A stretch of 64,000 nt of DNA from Alteromonas sp. ALT199. Lineage in GTDB: Bacteria; Pseudomonadota; Gammaproteobacteria; Enterobacterales; Alteromonadaceae. How positions within the stretch are numbered: the first letter of the stretch is position 1; the number at the start of each line of letters is the position of its first letter. The notes under the pieces are model-generated. The model saw nothing but the letters and a program-made list of their open reading frames with translations. It had not been told where the DNA came from and searched no databases. The DNA lies in the NCBI RefSeq assembly GCF_018619335.1, contig NZ_JAHHDX010000126.1, forward strand, positions 21,396 to 85,395, given 5' to 3'. The position numbers and the translations under genes are program-made. Of this stretch, positions 8,010 to 16,380 are shown one piece after another.

Positions 8010-10217
8010 TTAAGGTAAGGTATCTCCCATTTCGAAAACAAGCTCCCCACCAGCCATAATTTGCTTATAAGAGACTGATCTCCCTACCTTTTCACCGTTA
8101 AGGGTTACCTGCTGAACATAATCGTTGCCAGCCTGCGTATCAGCTTTAATAGTGAAAGTATTACCACCTAAATTCAGGTCGACCTGTTCAAATTCAGGTG
8201 TTCCAAGCACGAACTCTCCATTTGCCGGATTAACAGGATAGAACCCTAGGGCACTAAATACATACCATGCTGACATTTGACCCACATCGTCGTTTCCGGC
8301 TAACCCGTCAGGCTGCGCCAAATACATAGTATCTCTAATTTCTTTTATCCTTTCTTCGCCCTTATGAGGTGTATCCGTCCATGCATAAAGGTAAGCAACA
8401 TGGTGCACCGGCTCGTTTCCGTGGGCGTATTGACCAATAAGCCCTGATATATCAGGCGAAACATCGCCTTGCATATCTGAACTTGTTGAAAACAGCGTGT
8501 CTAGTTTGCTAGTAAACGCTTGCTTGCTGCCATATAGTTCGATTAGGCCATTTACATCGTGAGGAACAAAAAAGCTGTATTGCCAAGCATTGGCTTCTGT
8601 GTAGTCAGTCTTACGATGCTCTACATAAGTAGGGTTGAAAGGCGTCACCCAGTCTCCTTGAGCAGTTTTACCTCTCATAAAGCCAGTTGATTTGTCGAAA
8701 AGTGTCTTATATGCGTTGCTACGTTTAAAATAGCGCTGGGCTATTTCATTTTTTCCTAATTTAGCGGCAAGGGTAGCGATAGCCCAATCGTCATAAGCAT
8801 ACTCAAGGGTTTTAGATACCGCTTCTACTTCGAGTTCTGAGGGTACATAACCGTATTGTTCAAATAAGTCTATGCCAAATCTATCTTGAGTAGCCGACGC
8901 AATACTAGCTTCTAATAATAGCTCGCCATCTACATTAGTTAACCCTTTAAGATATGCATCCACAATAACAGGCACCGCGTGATATCCTATCATTACATCG
9001 GTTTCGTTGGACATGAGGTCCCATGAAGGTAATAAACCTGTTTCCTCATAAAAACTTAGCATAGATTTAACCATACCATCGACTCTTTCTGGGTTAGATA
9101 TGGTTAGCAACGGATGAAGCGCTCTAAAGGTGTCCCATAATGAAAACAGCGAGTACCGTTCGAAAGACTCTTGATGCACGCTTCCATCAGCGCCATACGC
9201 TTTATTGTCTACATCGCCGATATGCTGGGGGGCGAGAAAAGAGTGATAAAGCGCAGTATAAAACTTCCTTTTATCCGTTTCATTATCGTCGTGAATGGCA
9301 AATTTCTCGAGTTGTTCACGCCATAATTTTGATGCCTTTCTGGCTAAGGTGTTAAAGTCAGCGCCATTTACCTCGTGTTCTAAATTCAACCTCGCGTTTT
9401 CAATACTCGTGTAAGATAGTGCCACGTTAACCTCTAACGCGGTGTTATCAATGTTGCCGAAATCCAGTACTACCTTTGTACTCTCAGCAGTTAGCTGATC
9501 GCCTTTTACAGGAGTGTTGCTTTGATATAACTGATGACTAAACGCTTGATTAAACGTAGCTGTAAAGTAAATAGGCTGCTTTTTCGCCCAGCCTGTAGAC
9601 AGTCGATACCCGCTAATCGTATGTTCATCATCTACACGAATAAACGTCATTACAGGTTTATCAAAGTTTTGTGCATACTCTAGATCAATAAGCACTTTTG
9701 CGTTTTCTTCACCTGAAAAGGTATATTTGTGCGCACCTGTTCGAGTAGTAGCAGTGAGTTCTGCGGTAACTTTCTCATCATTTAAGCGCAGCGAATAGTA
9801 ACCGGGCAACGCCTCTTCATCCGCATGACTATAAGACGTGTAAATTCTCCCTTTTTCGTCTTTCTCCCGCTTTGCATAATCCCCTCTAAATGGCATAAAC
9901 AGAATATCCAGTAAGTCTCCTACACCTGTACCAGATAAATGGGTATGGCTAAACCCTAAAAGCGTATCATCTGAATAATGATAGCCCGATGTCCAATCCC
10001 ATCCCTTAGAAGGATTATCTGGACTAAGCTGGACCATTCCGAAGGGCACAACAGCGCCGGGGAAGGTATGACCGTGCCCGCCTGTACCAATCATAGGGTC
10101 TACATATTCGAGCACGCCATCATGCTTCTGTGCATATTGGGTCGACGTATGGTTTGCTTGATTAGCGCATGCTACTACCGACATACTTAATAAAATACAC
10201 AATGATATTCGTTTCAT
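8010..10217 (-). CDS. GH92 alpha-mannosidase, lipoprotein (copy 1)
   Basis: This 735-residue protein has a lipoprotein signal (MKRISLCILLSMSVVAC, cysteine 17). The mature part starts with YVDPMIGTGGHGHTFPGAVVP, the GH92 opening motif, and carries the family motifs TEANAWQYSFFVPHD (the glutamate is the expected general acid) and GNDDVGQMSAWYVFSALGFY. GH92 enzymes are calcium-dependent inverting exo-alpha-mannosidases; copies with this look act on alpha-1,2, -1,3 or -1,6 linkages of N-glycans, and the exact linkage cannot be read here. It is the last gene of the leftward arm and starts 2 bases from the end of the SSS transporter gene, so translation is probably coupled. It resembles copy 3 (28437) more than copies 2 and 4. 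Confidence 0.93.
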   Translation of the reverse strand: MKRISLCILLSMSVVACANQANHTSTQYAQKHDGVLEYVDPMIGTGGHGHTFPGAVVPFGMVQLSPDNPSKGWDWTSGYHYSDDTLLGFSHTHLSGTGVGDLLDILFMPFRGDYAKREKDEKGRIYTSYSHADEEALPGYYSLRLNDEKVTAELTATTRTGAHKYTFSGEENAKVLIDLEYAQNFDKPVMTFIRVDDEHTISGYRLSTGWAKKQPIYFTATFNQAFSHQLYQSNTPVKGDQLTAESTKVVLDFGNIDNTALEVNVALSYTSIENARLNLEHEVNGADFNTLARKASKLWREQLEKFAIHDDNETDKRKFYTALYHSFLAPQHIGDVDNKAYGADGSVHQESFERYSLFSLWDTFRALHPLLTISNPERVDGMVKSMLSFYEETGLLPSWDLMSNETDVMIGYHAVPVIVDAYLKGLTNVDGELLLEASIASATQDRFGIDLFEQYGYVPSELEVEAVSKTLEYAYDDWAIATLAAKLGKNEIAQRYFKRSNAYKTLFDKSTGFMRGKTAQGDWVTPFNPTYVEHRKTDYTEANAWQYSFFVPHDVNGLIELYGSKQAFTSKLDTLFSTSSDMQGDVSPDISGLIGQYAHGNEPVHHVAYLYAWTDTPHKGEERIKEIRDTMYLAQPDGLAGNDDVGQMSAWYVFSALGFYPVNPANGEFVLGTPEFEQVDLNLGGNTFTIKADTQAGNDYVQQVTLNGEKVGRSVSYKQIMAGGELVFEMGDTLP

Positions 10218-10218
10218 T

Positions 10219-12011
10219 TTAGTTTTCGTCCAACTTGTTAAGCCAATTAAATTTGAGGAATATTGAGGTCAGTACAGTAATTAACAGCGAGAAAAATACC
10301 CCGTCCCAATTTTGGATGATTAGATAAATAGGTGCGACGACTAAAGAAAGCTGCCACACGACGCCTACGGCCACATTGGTTAAATCTCTGCCAGGCGTTG
10401 CCTTAACTTCAATAGAAGGGTTCTGACTCAACAATTTATCTTTGATAGGTTTCCACACGCCCCATGGACGTACTTGGCGATAAAATTCACTTATATGCTC
10501 AATATCGTCAGCTTTGGTTAAAAGCGTTCCTAGTATGCATCCGGCAACACTTACCAATAGCAGGTAAGGAAATGCCATTAATGGGTGGAGATCAGGCATG
10601 GCTAGGGGGAATATTAACGCTGCCACCAACCCCGTCAACATACCCCAAAAATAACCGCCGGCATTAAAACGCCACCAATGCCATTTAAGTAAGTTAGCGG
10701 CAGCGTAACCGCCAAACAGAGCGCCGAAGATCCACTGCATAATGTCGTTTATACTGTCTAGGAATAAGCCCACTACCACCCCGATAATAACCAAGACTAA
10801 AGACACTACATAGCTGACTTTTACATAGGTACGTTCGCTTTGATTTGGCTTTATGTAACGTTTGTATACATCGTTTACGAAGTAAACTGGGGCAGCATTT
10901 AAAGATGCCGCTAGGGTGGACATAAATGCGGCCAGCAAACCGGCAATCAATAAGCCTTTTAATCCTATAGGAACGAATTCTGTGATCGCGTAAGGAAGCA
11001 CCTGTTCGAAATCAAACCCTCCGCCTGCAAGCTGAATATCGGGGCCAAGATAAACCAGTGCTAATACGGTTAACCCAGTGACCATCATGTAGCGAGGAAA
11101 AAACATTACCAAGGAAACAAGGCCACTCATTTTAGCTGCCTCTTTAGGTGACTTTGTGGCTAATATTCGCTGCATATCATAGCTGGGAACGGGCCCCGCC
11201 ATGCTTGTTAACGTCCCTTTGAAAAGCATCATCATAATCATTAGCCCAAACAACTCCATGTTGTCTTGCTGTATTTTTTGATTAACGCTATCAATAACAC
11301 CGGACCAATTTAGGTCAAGTCGCCATGAGAAGAGCAAAGTATCCCAACCATCTGGGGTTGCCGCTTAATTTGCTCTGGGGTAACTAACGACATGGCGATT
11401 ATTCCCACGGCTATCGCCGCGATGGTCATCAATACAAACTGCAAAACTTCAGTAAAGACAACGGAATACATTCCCCCTTTAATCACGTACAACACGGTGA
11501 CGGAGAATATAATTAAGGCGTAATTATCCGCAGACAGGTCCCACGGAAAAAAGATTTCCGCAAACTTCCCTATACCTTTAAATGCATAAGCAATAAAGCC
11601 AACAGCACTAACCAAAGCGAATAATATAACGATAAACTGACACCATTTCGCTTCCCGGGTTTTGCCAAACCGTGTTTGCAGCCATTCGGCCCCCGTCATA
11701 ACGTTTGAACGACGAAGCCAGACTGAAAGGTAAATCATCAAAAATATTTGATTAAAAATTGGCCACACCCAAGGTAACCAAGCGCTCTTGAGTCCATACA
11801 CAAAACAAACGGATACAAGCCACATAGTGCCAGCTATATCAAACATACCTGACGCATTCGATACACCTAGCGCCCACCAAGGGATCCGGTTTCCAGCCAA
11901 GAAATACGACCCCATGTTTTTACTGGCAAGTCGCGATATATATAAGCCTAACCCTAACGTCCCCGCAAGATAGGCAAGTATAATTGCTATATCAATACTC
12001 GCTAACTGCAC
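10219..12011 (-). pseudogene. SSS-family sodium/sugar symporter, frameshifted
   Basis: Two overlapping frames together encode one sodium:solute symporter of about 597 residues. The first (12011 to about 11357) starts MQLASIDIAIILAYLAGTLG and holds the first helices with GAEWLQTRFGK. The second (about 11357 to 10219) resumes with DGWDTLLFSWRLDLNWSG and continues with the remaining helices. The switch lies in GGGG at 11354-11357 (CCCC in the coding sense); one added C would restore the frame and give the sensible junction PDGWDTLLFSW. The start overlaps the GH2 stop by 10 bases. Its context suggests uptake of mannose or the Man-beta-GlcNAc disaccharide. It is either a real pseudogene or a sequencing error in a homopolymer; the good preservation of both halves favours error or a very recent mutation. 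Confidence 0.85.
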
Positions 12012-14527
12012 GGTGCCTCCAGGCAGTCGTTAAGACTGAGTAGGGAAAGCGATGAACGCACCTCATTCATATCGCTAGCGAAGCTTTCACCTAACGAAGC
12101 TGTAAGTGTTTTAGGTTGTTCTGGCAAAAGGTCGATAAAATTATCATCGAACTGAACATGACTTCCTTCCAATTCAACATAAAGTTGTCTAACTACTGAC
12201 TTTGCCGTTAATGTAATTGCAAGGCGCTGTTCTTGAACTTGGACGTCAATATCAACATCCAGTCGCGCTAGCTTTTGAGCTACTGGCGGCGCAAGGAAGA
12301 AATGATTACTGACTAGAGTAGAACCGCCCTGGGGACGAAACACTGCTTCAATATAAGCACTATCCCTTTTTATTGAGGATAACGTCTGATTCAACGCCAT
12401 ATCTACAATTGGCCCGTTCTCATTAGCCGGCGCGGTAACCTCAACCACAGAAGAATATAGAAGTAGGCCATCGAGGGTTTTAACGTTAATAACGCAATCT
12501 CCCCGCTGAGTTGTAAGTGTGTCGTTTAACAGAAAAATAGAAAATTCATCCGGTTCAAGCTCTTCTATTGTAAGAGAGAGGGGGGCGAAGCTTCTTTTCG
12601 CCTGATAGTGAAGCGCCTTCCACTTACCGTAATAATCAATGCCCGACCACGAAGCAGCTGGCCAGGTGTCATTGAGTTGCCAATACAAGGTGCCCATACA
12701 ATAAGGTTTCGCCCTACGGTGGGCATCGAAGGCTAATTTTAATCCTTCGGCTTGCTGAACTTGGCTAAGATACACCAAGTGTTCAAATGTGCGCGCGCTG
12801 GGGTACACGCCATCCATATAGGAAGCAATAAGACCATTGCCGCGGGGATGTTTTTGGTGAACAGTCATAACAGGAGAAGTAAGCGCTTGATCTTTTGCAA
12901 GTGTAAACTTGTCTATCGACGCTTTTAACGGAAAGCTTTGAAATCCATACTCTGTCATAAAACGCGGTACGCGCTTTTGATATTCACTAAAGGGTTCTTC
13001 TCCATGCCAAACCCCCCAGTAATGGTGATTGGCGATATGATCAGCGTCTTCTTCCCAAAAAGAAATGGGCGAGGAGCGAACATAATAGCGCTGGCTGTCT
13101 AAGGAGTTAACCACGTTTCTCAGCAATACATCAAAAAGCCTAGTGTAATCTTTTTTTAGTTTCGCAAAAACGTCGTCATTGTAGCCAAACTTATCCGCCC
13201 AATCCCAATGTTTGATGGCCATATCAACTTCATTGTTTCCACACCACAGCGCTATACAAGGATGGTTGCGTAGACGTTTTACTTGTTGCGTAGCCTCTTC
13301 TTTAACGTTGTTTAAAAACGCTTCATCGCCTGGATATAGCGTACAGGCGAACATGAAGTCTTGCCAAATGAGTACACCATTTTGGTCAGCCAATTCATAA
13401 AACCGCTTAGTTTGATAAACTCCGCCACCCCAAACGCGCAACATATTCATATTCGCCGACACCACCGAAGCGAATTCTTGCTCTAGCCTTGCGTCGTCCA
13501 CGCGATGTATAAAGCTATCTGAAGGAATGTAGTTTGCGCCCTTCATGAACACAGGATGTCCATTGACTTTAAGGTAAAACGACTGCCCTTGGGCGTCGTT
13601 TTCATTCACTACTTCCACCGTGCGAAGACCAAACCTTGTTTCAAACGTGTCTGTCGCGTTTGAAAGCGTGACCTCTAAATTATAAAGATAAGCGTCGCCC
13701 ATACCATTGGGCCACCAGCGTCTCGGGGCATCTATTTCAACGCGCTGGGTAATTACAACAAGGTCTTGTTGAACCTCAACTTCGCTATTGGTAACAAAAG
13801 CTTCTTGGTTAATCTTAACTTGTGGGGTGGTTAACTGCGCATCCTCACCTTCTAGCGTAGAAATGATATCTATAACCGCTTTCTCATCCGTTAGAGAAAC
13901 TTGTGAAACCTGTACATCCGTAATTCTTACCGGCGTTACCCCTTGTAGGTAAATAGGTAAATAAATACCACTGGTGACAAAACGCGGCCCCCAGTCCCAG
14001 CCAAAATGGCAGGGAGCTTTACGGCAATAGACACTTAACTTATCCTCAGATTTGTCATTTTCTGCAGGGTAAGCGAATCCCGCTTCTTCGTAGTAAGGAC
14101 GAACAGTTTTAATCGGTGAGTGAAAATACAGTTCAAGTGTGTTCTCTTCATCGAGCAAATGCGCTTTGCATAGAAAACGACGTTGAACAAACATGTTTTC
14201 ACTCACGCCTAACAGGTGTCCATTAAGGTAGACATCGCAGAAGGTATCAAGACCTTCAGCTACCAATGCAATTTCATCGAACTGACGCAAAGTGTCATCT
14301 AGGCGAAAGGTTGTTTTATAAACCCAATCGTTTTGCTCTATCCACTGAAGCTTTGTTTCATTATCACGATAGAAAGGGTCTTCAATTAACCCGTTTTCAT
14401 GCAAATCAGTAAAGTTGCAGCCAGGCACTTGGGCGTCGTACCACATACTCGTATTTGCTTGGCGGAATTTCCATCCACCACAGAGCGATTGATTAACTCG
14501 GTTAGGAAAAAAAGTGTTTGATGACAT
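12002..14527 (-). CDS. GH2 beta-mannosidase, cytoplasmic
   Basis: This 841-residue protein has the sugar-binding, immunoglobulin-like and barrel domains of family GH2 in the usual order. The segment HFGWDWGPRFVTSGIYLP (about residues 174-191) is characteristic of beta-mannosidases. The general acid/base is expected at Glu433 in WCGNNEVD and the nucleophile at Glu526 in MTEYGFQSF. There is no signal peptide, so it should act in the cytoplasm. In this locus its natural substrate would be Man-beta-1,4-GlcNAc, the core disaccharide left after GH85 and alpha-mannosidase action. It lies 61 bases after the GH85 gene and overlaps the start of the transporter gene, in keeping with uptake followed by hydrolysis. 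Confidence 0.93.
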   Translation of the reverse strand: MSSNTFFPNRVNQSLCGGWKFRQANTSMWYDAQVPGCNFTDLHENGLIEDPFYRDNETKLQWIEQNDWVYKTTFRLDDTLRQFDEIALVAEGLDTFCDVYLNGHLLGVSENMFVQRRFLCKAHLLDEENTLELYFHSPIKTVRPYYEEAGFAYPAENDKSEDKLSVYCRKAPCHFGWDWGPRFVTSGIYLPIYLQGVTPVRITDVQVSQVSLTDEKAVIDIISTLEGEDAQLTTPQVKINQEAFVTNSEVEVQQDLVVITQRVEIDAPRRWWPNGMGDAYLYNLEVTLSNATDTFETRFGLRTVEVVNENDAQGQSFYLKVNGHPVFMKGANYIPSDSFIHRVDDARLEQEFASVVSANMNMLRVWGGGVYQTKRFYELADQNGVLIWQDFMFACTLYPGDEAFLNNVKEEATQQVKRLRNHPCIALWCGNNEVDMAIKHWDWADKFGYNDDVFAKLKKDYTRLFDVLLRNVVNSLDSQRYYVRSSPISFWEEDADHIANHHYWGVWHGEEPFSEYQKRVPRFMTEYGFQSFPLKASIDKFTLAKDQALTSPVMTVHQKHPRGNGLIASYMDGVYPSARTFEHLVYLSQVQQAEGLKLAFDAHRRAKPYCMGTLYWQLNDTWPAASWSGIDYYGKWKALHYQAKRSFAPLSLTIEELEPDEFSIFLLNDTLTTQRGDCVINVKTLDGLLLYSSVVEVTAPANENGPIVDMALNQTLSSIKRDSAYIEAVFRPQGGSTLVSNHFFLAPPVAQKLARLDVDIDVQVQEQRLAITLTAKSVVRQLYVELEGSHVQFDDNFIDLLPEQPKTLTASLGESFASDMNEVRSSLSLLSLNDCLEAPCS

Positions 14528-14588
14528 AGTAGCCTTACGAAAGGTGCAAATACTGCACCCTCAAAATTAGTTAAAAAGGAAAAATGAC

Positions 14589-16289
14589 TTATCGTGATAC
14601 TGCAATAGCACCAATAAGGCCGGTTGATTCAGCCGTCGAACTTACGTTAATGCTAATGCTGCTTAGTGATGCCGCACTATCAGGCGCTAGCTTAAATATA
14701 TGCTCTTTCCACGACGGGCTTTTAGATAAAGGAAACGTTTTTGTCGTACCATTAGTATATTCAACGATGACAGAGACCATGTCTGCTTCACCTTTACTGA
14801 CAACACTCAACGCTGGGGTACTCGATAACTGACCCAAAATTTTATACAGGGGTACGGTGGCGTTAGCGGGACCGTTTGCGTGTATACGTAACGCACTTCC
14901 TCCTTGATAAGCGTCTTCAAAGGTATAGTTAACCTCAATATCATCGCCATCTACTGCAAAGTGCCATGTTGGAGGTATTGATTGCTGGGAAATATCTGTC
15001 CATGCGTCGCCTATAAGGTGGCCATTTTTGAACATCTTCTTTCCGTGCCCAACATTAAAATAAGTACTGAAAGGAAGAGACAAAATAGTGGTTTTGGCCG
15101 GCAACCATGCAGCAACACCCTTAAATCCTTTTGTGTCAGTCGTCAGCACGTTAAGGTCGTCGCCGTTAAACAGTCGCTGCTCAGTATTATGAAAAGCAAG
15201 CACATTCTCAGGATTTGCGCTTAAATTAGCAAAGGCGGGGGTATGGCTGTTACCAGAAAAATTAAAGTTTACGTTAGGTGCAAATAATGCAATTGATGTT
15301 TTTGCAGTGGCTTTATCAAATAACCACTCTAACCATTCATTGCGACTAAAGGCACGCTGAGCATTGCGGTCAGGCCATAAGTCAACGCCCATAAAAACAT
15401 CATATGGACTACGTCCTATCGCGTAAGCATAGTCGACACTATCGTCAACCATTGCTTCGTCCCACCAATAATTAATAAAAATAGCATCACTGGTACGTTT
15501 TTCTTGCTGTAGGAACATAGCATTTTGTGCATTAAGCATATTTTGCCACCTGACCTTTCCATTCATCAGCATAGAGTCGTACCAGTGTACTTCCATATTT
15601 TTAGGTGAATTGGCCGTCAGATACTGCATAAAGAGACGCATTTTATTTGCAAGTTCTTTACCGCGAACATTATCAAACGTATCTTCAACTAACGCATTGT
15701 CTTCGTCTTTGATGACGGTAAGGTCGGTTTCTTGATTAATTAACCAGCCATCAAAGTTATAGTATTTTGCTATCGAAATAAGGCGGTCTGCGTAAACAAA
15801 ACGTCCCTTTTCGTCCTGCTCGACTAGTTGAGCTATAGTATCGGGATTTCCTCCCCATCTAGCGACCGCTAAGAATACAGAACCTAGCACTTTAACACCG
15901 TTCTCATGGGCTTTATCTACCCAGGCTCTTGAGGGTATCTGTACGGTTTTTTCGGCCGTACCAGCGAACCAGTTTAAAATGTCAATATTTGGCCAATGGT
16001 TAAAGATATAGTGTTCACTGCCGTCTAAGGGATATTGGGCATTTGCAAAATTGTTCATGCCATCGGGGGCATAAAGTACTCTCGCGGGAGTCTCGTTTAT
16101 TTGGTGAGGTAGAGGAGCACTGACCCGCTTCGCTAACGGCGTAACCGCAATATTATCCGGGGCTGCTAACGAGGAAGTAGGTGACCAAGCCTTTACCTCA
16201 TCAAGCGTTAGCTCGTAAGGCGCTCCTGATTGCTTTGCGAAAACGAACGTCGAAAAAATTAACCCTAACGCCAACGCGAAGCATCTCAT
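14589..16289 (-). CDS. GH85 endo-beta-N-acetylglucosaminidase (ENGase)
   Basis: This 566-residue enzyme is expected to cut between the two GlcNAc residues of the N-glycan core. The GH85 signature is plain: HYIFNHWPNIDILNWFAG near residue 93, then KYYNFDGWLINQETDL, where Asn185 (positions the acetamido group) and Glu187 (acid/base) form the N-x-E pair of the family. I chose the ATG at 16289 because AGGAG lies seven bases upstream and a Sec signal peptide (MRCFALALGLIFSTFVFA) starts there; a longer frame from 16373 adds 28 basic residues. The C-terminal region (about 420-566) looks like a beta-sandwich carbohydrate-binding module. It follows the surface lipoprotein gene, and export fits outer-membrane or periplasmic action. 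Confidence 0.92.
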   Translation of the reverse strand: MRCFALALGLIFSTFVFAKQSGAPYELTLDEVKAWSPTSSLAAPDNIAVTPLAKRVSAPLPHQINETPARVLYAPDGMNNFANAQYPLDGSEHYIFNHWPNIDILNWFAGTAEKTVQIPSRAWVDKAHENGVKVLGSVFLAVARWGGNPDTIAQLVEQDEKGRFVYADRLISIAKYYNFDGWLINQETDLTVIKDEDNALVEDTFDNVRGKELANKMRLFMQYLTANSPKNMEVHWYDSMLMNGKVRWQNMLNAQNAMFLQQEKRTSDAIFINYWWDEAMVDDSVDYAYAIGRSPYDVFMGVDLWPDRNAQRAFSRNEWLEWLFDKATAKTSIALFAPNVNFNFSGNSHTPAFANLSANPENVLAFHNTEQRLFNGDDLNVLTTDTKGFKGVAAWLPAKTTILSLPFSTYFNVGHGKKMFKNGHLIGDAWTDISQQSIPPTWHFAVDGDDIEVNYTFEDAYQGGSALRIHANGPANATVPLYKILGQLSSTPALSVVSKGEADMVSVIVEYTNGTTKTFPLSKSPSWKEHIFKLAPDSAASLSSISINVSSTAESTGLIGAIAVSR

Positions 16290-16380
16290 GGGTTTTCTCC
16301 TATAAGTATTAAAAATGGTGAATGATTGTGTAGTGGGGAAATGGCATCGACGCGAACGTCGATGCCAGTACATACATTTT

